Positions 23,792 to 34,720 of a DNA stretch of 64,000 nucleotides are shown here, piece after piece. The notes under the pieces are model-generated. The model did no database searches and had not been told where the DNA came from. It saw only the letters and a list, made by a program, of their open reading frames with translations. The stretch comes from Pseudeuparius sepicola (Eukaryota > Arthropoda > Insecta > Coleoptera > Anthribidae): the NCBI GenBank assembly GCA_963920635.1, contig OY987305.1, positions 506,001 to 570,000 on the forward strand, read 5' to 3'. The position numbers and the translations under genes were made by a program. Each line of letters starts with the position of its first letter. Position 1 is the first letter of the stretch.

Positions 23792-23855
23792 GTTTTTTAC
23801 TGTGAGGTTGAAATGTCTTGTCAATAAAACATGGTAGATACTCGTGAAGTTTTCT

Positions 23856-25000
23856 CAAAAATTTGAAGAAATAAAATGACACGATCTTTGAAATATTAAC
23901 CGATCAGGTTAAGAATGTGGTATTTTTGCTCATATAGTTACGCCCTAGGTACGTTGCATTATTGTAGTATAGCATCACGATAACCTCTTCACAGTATCAA
24001 ATTTAATATAGGGCTAGAACTGAATTATTTGCAGTTGATAAATTCTTTTTAAAATTAACGAAAGTGATTATCGATAATAGGCACACAACTTGTTATATTA
24101 CCCCCGAAAAAGTACCCGGGAATAAATTGTCTGTACGCACGGATAAGTAGGAAGTTGTAAAACTGTTTAAAATTCTTAGCAGCATCCGCCAGAATCTAAG
24201 GTTTCGGACGATCTGGCAATGTCTTGGAGACAAAATATCGGGATGACCTGAAAACTAATTAAAATTCTGTAAACTATCTAAGCTTTGTAAGACTATCTGT
24301 TTCCACCACACAGCGTATTACATTTTGATTACTTCGTAGGTAGCCAGCAAAATAAAACGTGTCGACGTTCTCAAAACTCCGAGTCGCGCATATTTACAAA
24401 TTTGCATGTGTAGAGCGTCCGGTTGGCAGTGCTCCCTCCAACTACGGTTTAAACCATTCTGCCCTCTATATTTTACGTGGTTTAAACGACCAATTTTAGC
24501 CTCGTCCTCAATTGCTGGTCTAGGTGTCCCATACGTCTGCAACGCGATAAATACTCTGAATTAGCGTGTTGATTCTTTGAATTGTTAAAGTTCACCGGTA
24601 TATAATATACATAAATCAGCGTCGGTTCGAAAATAATTACACCGAGTAATTACAAAATTGTGTACCGCCGAACAATTATTTCCCTAAACGCGTATTATGG
24701 TTTGGTGCGTTGTTTAGATTAATGGCCGCGACCTGTTGAATATATACGTATGAATATGTATAATGCAGTCGGGCAAAAAGCACAGTAGGTACACTGAACC
24801 TTACGGAAAAATAGAGCGACGAAGCCAAACTCGATCTTTGCCCACTTTCAATGTTTTGAAAACTTGTTTTCTCTTCTTAATTTGACCGGAAAAAACAACC
24901 GTTGTTATCTTTCTATCTATCGAATATTTGACTCACGATCGCGCAGAGTCGGCTGCTTCCGCTATACGCGATGGTAGCATACGAGGGCTCTCGAGCCCCA
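23856..25000. other. non-coding, possibly host intronic DNA
   Basis: No TE ends or RNA genes. The 24100-24550 section is less AT-rich and seems single copy; its minus ORF 24318-24542 has no familiar motif. Confidence 0.4.
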
Positions 25001-25012
25001 GTCCCATCTAGT

Positions 25013-25235
25013 GTTTCACAAGACTCTTGCAAATTTCTTGTTCTTGTCTTGTTCTTGCTGCAAGAACAAGACAAGACACTTTTAAATTTCTTGTCTTGCT
25101 TTGTTCTTGCTGCAAGAACAAGAAAAGACTCTTTTAAATTTCTTGTCTTGCTTTGCAAGACAAGACAAGACATTATTCTGCAAGACTCTTGCAAGTTTGC
25201 AAGAAATCTTGCTAAAAGCAAGAAATCTTGCAAAA
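25013..25235. repeat. left subterminal AAGAC/CTTGC repeat block
   Basis: Dense short repeats of AAGACAAGAC, TTCTTGCTGCAAGAA and TCTTGCAAG, including an inverted motif at about 25053-25077. ORFs crossing it on both strands (24913-25283) are repeat artefacts. Confidence 0.85.
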
Positions 25236-25557
25236 ATAATTATCTGTAATTATAATTTCTGCAAAACTTTAATAATAGGATAAATAATAAAATGTAAGTG
25301 ACGACGATATTAAATAATACTGATTTTTGCAAAATGAGCATAAATATAAACGGTTATTTAAAAATAACTGTCCCTATATACTAGTATCTAGTAAATATAT
25401 ATTTTATTTACAATATTCCTGGAAATTGATATATTTTTTTATTTTTTTAACTGCAGTGGATTAATTTATTTTTTATAAGTTTGATTTAACTATATCTTTG
25501 CTAAAATACTTAAACAACCAAAGGAGTCTATTGGACTTCCTAATTTCCTAATGCATT

Positions 25558-26441
25558 CATTTAATTTTTAATTGGGTTTTTCGCCACCAAACTGATCGAA
25601 AGACAACTTTTTCAAGTTGCCTGGAAAATTAATAAATTCTTAACAGTGAATGAACGAAACTTTAAACGTGTAACTCAAAAAATAACTTCAACAAATTTGT
25701 TTCCTGAGCTTTCGGAGAATAAATCTTCCTCCTTTCTCAAAGGTCATGCCACGTCAAAGTGAAGTGACAGATTAATAAATTTCAGGTTAAAATGTCATGA
25801 TAACAGAAACAATAGCCTAGTCACCTGCCTGATATTGTACCCTGTGTTCTATCTAATTATCTATACTAACTTCTCTTTGAATAAGTGGCAATAATATTTT
25901 ACTGAATTCCACTGAACATTCAGCAACACAGTTGTCCGCATTTCCTAGAATAAATGCAGATTCTTTAATTTTTCGTCTATTCGTCTTTGAGAATTGGTTT
26001 GGACCTATCCCACAATATCCTATGATTGTTATTAAAAGAATGTTCACATATTTTTGACTTATAAATTTGATTTTTCCTGATATAATTTTTATGTTCTTTT
26101 AAACGAACGTTAAATGGCCTACAAGTCTCCCCAACATAGAACTTTCCACATTCACAAGGAATTTTATAAATGCAATTTTTTGAACTTTGTACCTCATTAA
26201 ATGGTTTCGTTTTAACTAGCATCGATCTTAATGTATTTTTTGTTTTTTATTTATTCTCAGAAAACAAATTTGTTGAAGTTATTTTTTGAGTTACACGTTA
26301 AAAGTTTCATTCATTCACTGTTAAGAATTTATGAATTTTCGAGGCAACTTGAAAAAGTTGTCTTTCGATCAGTTTGGCGGCGAAAAACCCAATTAAAAAT
26401 TAAATGGATCTGTTTGCGCCACAAATAAATTTTACAAAAAA
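25558..26441 (-). mobile_element. second short PLE with inverted ends and 13-bp TSD
   Basis: Flanked by the perfect 13-bp direct repeat TTCCTAATGCATT at 25545-25557 and 26442-26454. The left end has the PLE terminal sequence in + orientation (ATTGGGTTTTTCGCCACCAA). The right end has it in minus orientation and more complete, reaching CGCCACAAATAAATTTTA. A GIY-YIG fragment lies between. At 884 bp it has the same architecture and nearly the same size as the copy at 17645-18549. It inserted into the hAT-like element. Confidence 0.88.
25853..26235 (-). pseudogene. PLE GIY-YIG fragment
   Basis: The minus frame gives MLVKTKPFNEVQSSKNCIYK, IPCECGKFYVGETC, RPFNVRLKEHKNY and the downstream SFNNNHRILWD segment. 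After a deletion/frameshift near 25985 (the KEEVG part is missing) it continues with RKIKESAFILGNADNCVAEC and ends IQREVSIDN. The RT domain is absent. It corresponds to the C-terminal two thirds of the reading frame at 60637-61305. Confidence 0.85.
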
Positions 26442-27290
26442 TTCCTAATGCATTGTTTCGCTTCGTATTATTCTGGCATAATGTAGATCGGGTTATTTTA
26501 GCAGGGTGGGTTTCGAGGTTTTTGTCCACTTCCACACAAATATCGAAATCCACAGACATTAATATAAATTTAACAGAAAGGAAAGTCTTAGACTTAGAGG
26601 CATTTAGTTCACCTGTGGTCAATTGCTTAGTTTCTTTTATCAAGAAGTTAGGCAGCCTTCTAAAGTAATAGCGACAAACACGCGTAATATAGTGCGTAAT
26701 AGCACCTTTTTAAGTTTTTATGATAATCAAAAGAACGAAACTGTTTTAGAACTGGGTAGGTATATTTAATTAATCCGATGAAGATAATATTCTAATACAT
26801 ATAACTATGTTTTGTTTTTCATTTGTATTCTACAAAATGATGGCTTAAAAAATATTGCTCGGGCAGTCATCAAATTTTAAGATCAATAAAATATTAAATT
26901 CTTGGAATAAGATAAGAAAAATCGCCTTTCCATACCTACTAAATATTTCACTTATCTTAAACCTTAATATAAAAATATTCCTTCAAAATCCAATTAACAT
27001 TTTTGCCTGTTCCAATCATCATTTCAGTATGTATGATTTGTTTTGTGTTTATCAATGAATGATTTAAAATATCTGACTTCAGACCTACACTATCCCTTCA
27101 CTAAATTCTAAATACGGCCCTGTCTTCTAAACGGAGAACATGGCGACCACCGGCTGCCAAACATCAAAGGCGCCGTCGTCGTGTTTATATTCTCCCCTTC
27201 CTTGTTCTCTGACACTGTAGACCCCGCGCCCTGCCGCGCCGCGGCTCTGCAGTGCTGCGTCAACTTGTCTCGACAAGCTTTACACGTAAT

Positions 27291-27498
27291 AAATAATGCA
27301 AGAGTCTTGCTAACAAGAGTATTGGTAGCAAGACTCTTGCAAACAAGAGAGAAGAAATTGCAAGAAATCTTGCTTGCAAGACAAGATTTTTTCCAGCAAG
27401 AGTCGTGCAAGTCAAGAATGAATTTAATTTCTGTCTTGCTTTGCAAGACAAGACAAGAATGGGCCTTACAAGACAAGAAATCTTGTCTTGTGAACACT
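27291..27498. repeat. right subterminal AAGAC/CTTGC repeat block
   Basis: Mirror-image counterpart of the left block, with the motifs CAAGACTCTTGC, CAAGAAATCTTGC and CAAGACAAGA. ORFs across 27108-27510 are artefacts of the repeat. Confidence 0.85.
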
Positions 27499-27507
27499 AG
27501 TCCCATC

Positions 27508-28439
27508 TAGTCAAGTTGCAAGTCGCAATTTTACGCAAAGCTTTCATAGAAATATGGACGACGAGAACAAGTGGATGTGTGGAATCCAAACTGTTTAGAA
27601 ACGAGATACAAATACTGAAATCTCCAGAATTACCAGATTAGAAACATATAAGAAAGCCCAAGGTTGGAAAGCAACATCAGCGGCGCCAGTAGCAGCCGGC
27701 TGGGATGCCAGGTCCGGGCCGAGTATAATTTATACACAATAATGCATGTGAAATAATTAATTAAAATCAGTGGGGCCCAGGAAGGACGAGATGAACCGCA
27801 CAGCCCGATCGAGCAACCGCATTACAAACACCCGGCGAGCCATAACGCCAGCAAACGCGGTCCCGCAAAATAAATTCATGCCGGACTATTTAAGAAAACG
27901 CGTTCGGATACGTTCGGCCCGGTCCGGCGGCGCTCGGGCGCCTGCCGACTGCGCCACGTTGGCGGGTAGACGGAACATCTTATCTTCAAATTCCGGACAT
28001 AACGTTGATATCCGCGAATTGTTATTCGAGAGTGTCGCCTTAATCTGTGGCAATGGAGGAATTCCGGGCTATAAATTGTGAAGACTGGTATTTGTCTGGA
28101 TGTTTCGGGTTTATTAATAACGTAAGTTCCGAATACGTGAACTTTCGAAAAGATTCGGCAATTTACGATAGAACTTCGGACGCTGTGCCGCATGATGTTT
28201 TATTCAACGAGTCCGACATTGTTCTTAATTTTTCGCGTATATGACAGTAATGACGTAAAGTTTAAGGCTTTTTGTTATTGCGCTTGCGAGTTTACGGTGT
28301 CTTTTATGGTATGTCTCCTATTAATCCCGACAAGAAAAGATGTTATCGACAAGTTTGTTTAAAGCCGGCAATATCGTCACATTCTCGTGGACAACTGGAA
28401 CCCACTAGCAACCAGTTGTATATTTTCACAAAGTACATA
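27508..28439. other. GC-richer non-coding island, function unknown
   Basis: The 27650-28080 part is clearly richer in G and C and in CpG (for example GGTCCGGCGGCGCTCGGGCG) than its AT-rich surroundings and is not repeated in the window. Overlapping ORFs on both strands (27770-28081 +, 27876-28193 -) lack recognisable motifs or clear splice support. It could be a regulatory element or an unrecognised exon. Confidence 0.4.
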
Positions 28440-29674
28440 TACAGGGTGTCTACTTTTAAGTGTATACAAATCGATAAAAAATGTATTTTGTGAGATATTT
28501 TCAAAAACCTTTTTTGTTCGAAAGGCCTTCAAAAACCGCTTCTTTTGACCTTTCTGTCATTTTCAAAATGCAAATCCAGGGCCGGCTGCTATTTTTTTAT
28601 ACCTCCGATTTTTACGAGAACCATTTAGCGATTGTTTTATTTAAAATCTGACCCCACAGCGTTAATCAGAACACCCCGAAACCCCTACATACCAAATTTG
28701 AATAAAAAATATACAGGGAGTTCCATTCTGCAAGGTGTCAAAGTTGAGCAAAATATGAATTTTAAATACATCTGCCGAGTCAAGTGTGCCATGGAATCCC
28801 TTCAAAACAGTTGAATGGTCAATAGGACCACTCAAGGTGTTGATGTGCAAAGATCCAATACAAAATATACAGAGTGTTCTTATCTGTGCCATCTCAAATT
28901 ACAGAATTTTTGGAACTTTATACTGGTCAAAAATCGAGTATATCAAAACCGCTACACACACTATAAACGAACTAAATCTAAAAAATACAGAAGTCTGCCA
29001 GTCAGTAAGTCCACTGGTGTGCCACAACAGGAAACGCACAGATAATGTGTCATCTTAGACAGTCACTTTGTTGAGTAAGGTCCAATAATTTAAATTGTTT
29101 TTATTTGTTAGTTGGCATTTTGTAAGGAAATACATTACTTTTGTGTTTATCAATATTTTTTCAATGATTCCACAGCACTCATGACCCGTATAAAGTTTCA
29201 TAAAAATTCTGCATTTTGAGATGGCACAGATAAGAACATTCTGTATATCTTGAATTGGACCTTTGCACACCAACACCTTGAGTGGTCCTATTAACTATTT
29301 AACTGTTTTGAGGAGATTCCATGGCACACTTGACTTTGCAGGTGCCTTTAAAATTCCTATTTTGCTCAACTTTGACACCCTTGCAGAATATAACTCCCTG
29401 TATATTTTTTCTTCAAATTTGGTATATAGGGGTTTTTGGGTGTTCTGATTAACGCTGTGGGGTCAGATTTTAAATAAAAAAATCGCTAAATGGTTTTTGT
29501 GAAAATCGGGGTATAAAAAAATTGTAGCCGTCCCTGGATTTGCATTTTGACAAAAGTAAAAACGTCAAAAGAAGCGTTTTTTGAAGACCTTTCGAACAAA
29601 AAAAGGTTTTTGAAAATATCTCACAAAATACATTTTTTATCGATTTGTATACACTTAAAAGTAGACACCCTGTA
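28440..29674. mobile_element. palindromic MITE, TIR TACAGGGTGTCTACTTTTAA
   Basis: Fold-back of 1.23 kb with ends TACAGGGTGTCTACTTTTAA and its complement. The arms are complementary throughout (for example CAAAAACCTTTTTTGTTCG; GGTGTCAAAGTTGAGC; CACTCAAGGTGTTG). The centre near 29050 is interrupted by sequence that is not self-complementary. ORFs here are arm artefacts. Confidence 0.88.
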
Positions 29675-31422
29675 TGTAGGTATAGTATTTCTAAAGTCAC
29701 TTGAAACAGCATAAAAAAACTCTAATTGGCGTCAGAAAAACAATATAGGACATAAGCGTCACGCAGTTTTCAAAAATATCCATATTCTACAAGCAACATA
29801 ATATTTCACTTTTAAGGTTTTTTTCAAACACAACTTAAATTTTAATGCACCATATATTGTCAAAAGGTCTCTAAAAAGCCATATCGATTATAACTATTTA
29901 CGCGAGTATATCCTAAGATCTGTGAAATCATGGCACGGCTATCCACCGCATTTCGCTGCACAAGTGGCCAGTCGTCGAATAGTGTAATCTATGCAAGTAT
30001 TGGTGATATTATATTAGGCGAGCATGCAGTCACTTGTTTTTACTACAATATCTATCGTCTCTGCCTTCTTCATCTCTTTTTACTACTAATACCAGGTACG
30101 GTTTAATATGGTTAAAAAAGTGTTTTGTCTGGTATTTTATTGCCGAGGCGCCTGTTCTCGACCTACTCTGGTAAAATATAAATGAACTCACTTGAAACAC
30201 AGTAATATACGGGGCGCGATATATTTCATAGCATTTACCACGCTCTGCTACTGGTAAAAATACCAGACTTACCACCAGAAATCACCCGTATAAAATTCAA
30301 AGGTTTTTATGCGGTCGACGTCGACCTAGTCAAGGAGGCAGCCAATAAGAAAGCGAGCGTAGCGATTTGATTGGTCGATGTAGGCTAGTTAGGCCAGTAT
30401 AACCAGTGCCGTGCACGGAAATAAGGATTGCGCTTTATTTTGCGGATTTTGGTTCTGTGTATAGATTTTTGTGTGGTGTTGTTTTGTGTGAAACAAAATT
30501 ATTGATTTGCTTTGGTTTCCTAATATACAGGGTGAGTTTTTTTGATGATCAGTATGGGTATCTCGGAAACTAGCGGAGATAGACTTTCAGATTTGTGGTA
30601 AATTTTGGTGATTTAATCTAATCCATCTAGCTTCGTTGTTTCTGATTCTAGATAAAAAGTGTAAACACCAAAGTTGGAGGGATTTGTGTCACTGATGTAT
30701 TGTATTTTACTGACAAATAAATATAGGTAGGTATCTACAGAAATATTTGAGAATTACGAAAGTTAAAAGTAGAATACATATTTACGAAAGCTACGACGGG
30801 CAAAACTGTGTTGAAGTATTGAAATTATTGTCGCGTATTTTTTACTATGGGACGTTAGGCAACAGAGTGGCAATAAAATCCCCTTTACGTGCAATATATC
30901 AAGAATGCAATCTGAAATTTACGCTCCATAAAGCGCAATTACAGTCGAAAATAATTGTTAATAAGACATTCCTCGAAAATGCTAACTAGAATCTCAGCTC
31001 GACACTATGTCGCGTATAAAACAGTCGGAAATTACTTCTGGTAGCCACTTTCCCACTTGACCACCTACGTCTGTTTTCACTAAGACCAAACACAAAGACT
31101 TCCCCGCGCATATTAAATTTACGCGGGTAAACGAATGCGTTTTGCCCCGAAAACCGCCACCAGAATAATATTATTCCATCTATAGGGGAGTACACGTACC
31201 GCAGCAAAAAGCCCTCCGGTGTAAAGCCAGTGGACTCGGGATTTTTCCCAAGTCCTCCAAATTTACGTCTCTTATCTCCTGTTTCAGGTCGCCTGGATGC
31301 ATTTCGGCCATTCGGATATTTTAACAGTCCGAAGTTGCGTGATAACAGGGAATCTAGTATAAGCCGCCAACCACAAAAGTATAGGGGATAGGGGCCAACT
31401 ACGAAAAACTAAATCCTACTTA
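29675..31422. other. mostly non-coding; solitary MITE end; 14-bp palindrome
   Basis: No gene recognised. A lone TACAGGGTGAGTTTTTTTGATG end lies at about 30533 (family-D-like, no partner). A perfect palindrome GGTCGACGTCGACC is at 30313-30326. The 30990-31370 part is less AT-rich and probably host DNA. Confidence 0.35.
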
Positions 31423-31796
31423 CATAATAAAATTGAAAAAAAAAATTAACAAGAAGCTTTTATTTAAGCCGTGTACCAAAACGAATAAAATACGTTTAGG
31501 TTTTCGTTAAGATAATTCAATTCCAAATTGCGAGTTTTTGTAAATCAAAAAAAGCTTCATAAAAGTAGGTACTAATTAATTTTATTGGACAGTGATTGGT
31601 TGATAAGCTAGTACCTATTTGCCAAAGTATGCATTTTTTTCTTTACAATTCGCGCGACAAGCTTTTCGATTTCCAAAAACTTGTCGCAATTTGGAATTGA
31701 ATTGTCTTAACGAAAACCTAAACTTATTTTACTCGTTTTAGTACATGGCTTAAATAAAAGCTTGTTTTTAAAAAGGTTTTTTTATTTTCAATTTTA
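31423..31796. repeat. inverted-repeat element (AAGCTTGTCGC / TTTAGGTTTTCG family)
   Basis: The two halves are inverted copies sharing TTTAGGTTTTCGTTAAGATA, CAATTCCAAATTGCGA and AAGCTTTTATTTAAGCC. One half recurs at 63880-64000. No TACAGGG ends are seen; class unknown. Confidence 0.7.
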
Positions 31797-32166
31797 TTTT
31801 GGGCTTTTTAGTACCTATTTGATTCCCATGTCAGGAGGGTGGTAAAGAAATTTATTCCGCCATCTTGGGGCGGCCGCCATGTTGTATTTCGTATGAAATC
31901 ATTCACCTTATTGTTTTCTACCCGTCGAGCCCTTTCATTTGATACCCATGACGTTTTACTTTCAGCTTTAAGCAGTACAACGAAAAATTTAAAACTTAGG
32001 TATACTTGTATAAAATTAATAAATATTTCTTGTAGTTTACTAGTTTCAGCTAAATATCTATCATCAGACCTAAAAATTAAGAAGAAATTATACAGATTGT
32101 CCCAGGTTATTTGATCAGGACTTTGAAATTTTGTAGAAAAGTTTATTATAAAATGGGTTGCTCATA
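31797..32166. other. spacer with a CCGCCATCTTG repeat motif
   Basis: A block at about 31857-31960 (CCGCCATCTTGGGGCGGCCGCCATG, then TTTGATACCCATGACG) is related, in inverse orientation, to the repeats at 43131-43400. Otherwise nothing is recognised. Confidence 0.4.
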
Positions 32167-33101
32167 TACAATGTGTCTCGGATAAGAATAAACAACATGG
32201 GGATCTTGCAAACGGTGAGAGATAGGACAACGGTTAAATGGGGGAAAAGTTGCACAATTTTAGGGTCAATAAAATGGTGTAAACAGATTTATAATATCTT
32301 TTTTCGTTTTTGAGTTATTTTGAAAAAAGTAAAATTTTCCGTTTTAGATTTAATTTTTTCCGAAATTGTTATCACAGATAGAAAAAAGAAAAACACTTTC
32401 TTATGGCACTTTTTAACAGGCTTTAATACTTTATTTTTTAAATACGGACCTGGATTTTTTTGCAGATTTTGAAAACACTTTTCATTGACGAACTATTTTT
32501 AAAATGTATTGAGACAATTCTACTGAAAATAACTTTTTTCCATTAACTTTGTTATATTGCGGCCCTGTATTTAATAATAAGAAGTCTAAATATTAATCAG
32601 TATTGCCAACAATTTAACCTACGGTTTATTTTTACTTCGAAAATTTAATATTTTTAAATACTTCCCTGAATTTTCAGTATAATTGTCTCAAAACATTTTA
32701 AAATATTTCGCGTCAGACATCATGGTATTTTCAATTAAAAGTGCTTTCAAAATCTGCAAAAAAATCCAGATCCCTATTTAAAAAAATTAAGTTGAAGATG
32801 GTTTCTCAAAAACGAAATGTGGTGGAAGAAGTCTAAAAACGCCATCTTAAAGCCCGTTAAAAAGTGCCATAAGAAAGTGTTCTTCTTTTTTTCCTATCTG
32901 TAATAACAACTTCAGAAAAAAATAAAATCGGAAACGCAACATTTCCAATATAACTCAAAAAAGAAAAAATATATTAGAAATCTGCTTGTACCATTTTATT
33001 GACCTCAAAATTGCGCAACTTTTTCCCCATTTAACCGTTTTTCTATCTCTCACCGTTTGCAAGATCCCCATGCTGTTCATTCTTATCCGGGACACATTGT
33101 A
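32167..33101. mobile_element. fold-back MITE family B, copy 3 (complete)
   Basis: Both TIRs are present: TACAATGTGTCTCGGATAAG at the left and CTTATCCGGGACACATTGTA at the right, with TA borders. The arms are complementary around a centre near 32640 and share CGGGCTTTAA and GTGCCATAAGAAAGTG blocks with copies 1 and 2. This is the cleanest family-B copy. Confidence 0.88.
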
Positions 33102-33344
33102 TTGCGCAGCCAATTCCGTTGTACCGGGTTGGAGAAACAATATACCTAAAGTTTCTGGTAATTTTGTATTAGAAAAGAAGAAAACACATTTCAGGTATAT
33201 TGTTTTCGCGAACGAGACATCAGATTTGACTGATTTTTTGTCATATTAATGTAGTATTTAGTTGAGCATTGTTTTTTTTTTAAACCTAGTAAATTTAAAA
33301 ACAAACACTAAAAACACACTTGGGTTGGCACTATGTGTGGTAAT

Positions 33345-33521
33345 CATTGGCGTAACCAGGGGGGGGCTTTGGGGGCTTTAGCCCCTCCCCCCCAAAGATC
33401 TCTCACTTGGTATTTATTTCTAAATAACATTTATTTTGGAACAACAGTTTTGCCGTAAATATTACGGAAGTTTTTTTTTAATAATTAGCCCCCCCAACTT
33501 TACATTCTGGTTACGCCACTG
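33345..33521. mobile_element. 177-bp hAT MITE (TIR CAYTGGCGTAACCAG)
   Basis: Left end CATTGGCGTAACCAGG, right end complement CAGTGGCGTAACCAG, each followed by a G-run. An 8-bp TSD with one difference is visible: GTGGTAAT at 33337-33344 and GTAGTAAT at 33522-33529. Ends of the form CAxTGGCGTAgCcA are shared with the hAT elements at 56104 and 57896. Confidence 0.88.
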
Positions 33522-33560
33522 GTAGTAATGCCCCCTTAATTATGGACAGCAACTTTGAAC

Positions 33561-34720
33561 CACGATACACTTACCAACGGTATGTCACTAACGAATCCAG
33601 AAACAAGGCAACTATGCGCATCTACGTCAGTTGCGAATCACGAATTGTCAATCATGCATGGTGTCTTCGGTTGTGTTTTACGATTTTTTATAGTTTACAG
33701 TTTAATGTGTCAAGAAAAAAGTGTAAACAACTGACTGATCGTCAGTCCAGCTCGACAGTGCTTTGAAATAGGCCAAAAATGCCGGGCTGTGCAGTCAACG
33801 TACGTCCAAATAATAATAGAAACAGTAAGGGAACGGAAATTAAGTATTATAGATTTCCCAAGGACAATAATCTGGTAAGGAAACAGATTATTTATAGAAC
33901 AGAGCATTAAAAATAGGGGACTCGACAGAGTTTATGCCTGGTTGATACAGCAAATAAAATAGAATGTGCAATAAAAAATTAGCCTTGTTATGGTTAAAGG
34001 GAATCATTATTTGATCCTTATTTTACTCACTATTTATTATGCTGTTTTGTTTGTTGTTTAACTAAAACTAAGCATTAGTTGTGCAGGGTGTGCTTGTGTC
34101 GAGGCTTGTGTGCATTTATTGATAAATAAGGCTTTAATTCACATAAACCGACATAAACACTGGAAGGAAAAGTTATATTTTTGGTAAGGCTTTGAATTTT
34201 ATTTCTCAATATCTTTTCCTAGTACAAGTCATCTGTAAAATACTTTTTTCGATGGAGAGTTTGTGTCGATAGAAGCCAAAACTTCAGGATTACCTTAAGT
34301 ACTTACAATAAATGTATTATTTAGATACCTATATGATATTTTTTTATTGTCTACCAATATATGGTCTTTTAAAAGAAAAATCCTGTTATTTTAACAAAAT
34401 ATACATCAATTTTATTTGCATGCATACGATTAGCTAAAACGCAAAGAAAACAAATTATTTGTAAAATTATAATTATCAAATTAAATGTGTTTTTTATCCA
34501 CAGAATAATTATTGATTTATCTAGTAATATAATCTACATATTTTTAACAACATTTATTTAAAAGAAAACGTTTAAAATAGGCAAAAACCCATAAAAAAAT
34601 ATCTATTGCTATGTAAAACATATGGAGCAATTTAAATTCTGATTCGCAACTGACGTCACAAGGTGCGACAGAGATAGGCATATGGATGCGCAATGACATA
34701 CCGTGGGTAAGTGTATCGTG
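33561..34720 (+). mobile_element. P/THAP-type DNA transposon, deletion derivative
   Basis: TIRs CACGATACACTTACCAACGG and, at the right end inverted, CACGATACACTTACCCACGG run on into TATGTCA. An 8-bp TSD with one difference flanks it (CTTTGAAC at 33553-33560; CTTCGAAC at 34721-34728). The first coding block is a THAP zinc-finger start, as in P-element transposases, and P elements make 8-bp TSDs. The interior after about 33960 is AT-rich without transposase motifs. A second copy lies at 51550-53345. The right end is only 52 nt before the acceptor of the DIP-like exon. Confidence 0.8.
33779..33910 (+). pseudogene. THAP-domain first exon of a P-type transposase (decayed)
   Basis: An ATG at 33779 opens MPGCAVNVRPNNNRNSKGTE, then IKYYRFPKDNNL. 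This matches the THAP start (PGC..., a Cys a few residues later, then FPKD) of P-element-type DNA-binding domains. The second zinc-ligand Cys is Arg here (residue 9); the second copy at 51761 keeps Cys at that place. A GTAAGG right after the Leu codon (33875) is a plausible 5' splice site; reading through gives a stop at 33908-33910. THAP zinc ligands further downstream (CxxH) are not found. Non-functional as it stands. Confidence 0.75.

Larger units (their letters stand above)
21955..23855. mobile_element. 1.9-kb palindromic element with hammerhead-like ends
   Basis: Terminal arms of about 220-250 bp are inverted copies. The left arm runs from AAACTTCCTGGGTATCTACC through CGACGTACGTTTCGGCC to GTCAGGTTAAAATAGTTTC; the right arm is its complement, ending near 23855. 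Each arm holds a hammerhead-like core. The centre is occupied by another palindromic MITE (22305-23477). No protein-coding region is visible. PLEs and related retroelements are known to carry hammerhead ribozymes in their terminal repeats, so this may be a PLE-derived inverted pair. Confidence 0.75.
25009..27499. mobile_element. 2.5-kb hAT-like element with AAGAC-rich subterminal repeats
   Basis: The ends are TAGTGTTTCACAAGAC (left) and, inverted, TAGTGTTCACAAGAC (right). They begin TAGTG, which fits the hAT end consensus YARNG. An 8-bp TSD, GTCCCATC, is seen at 25001-25008 and 27500-27507 (identity in fact extends a little further). The terminal 220 bp on each side are full of CAAGAC, CTTGCAAGA and their complements, as expected of transposase-binding subterminal repeats. 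The interior (25270-27100) contains a PLE insertion and no recognisable transposase; a minus ORF at 26329-26643 is of unknown origin. It is therefore a large non-autonomous element. Confidence 0.75.

Noticed and set aside
24913..25283. Overlapping ORFs of up to 106 codons
   Set aside because: They read through the AAGAC/CTTGC subterminal arrays of the hAT-like element; low-complexity artefacts.
27108..27510. ORFs of 132 and 109 codons on opposite strands
   Set aside because: Same subterminal array artefact; no familiar domain.
27770..28193. Overlapping ORFs of 103 (+) and 105 (-) codons in a GC-rich patch
   Set aside because: Both strands are open because stops are rare in GC-rich DNA; no domain or clear splice sites. 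Kept only as an island of unknown function.
33700..34720. THAP block as part of a host gene upstream of the DIP-like exon
   Set aside because: It is enclosed by TIRs with an 8-bp near-perfect TSD and has a second copy at 51.5 kb, so it belongs to a transposon.
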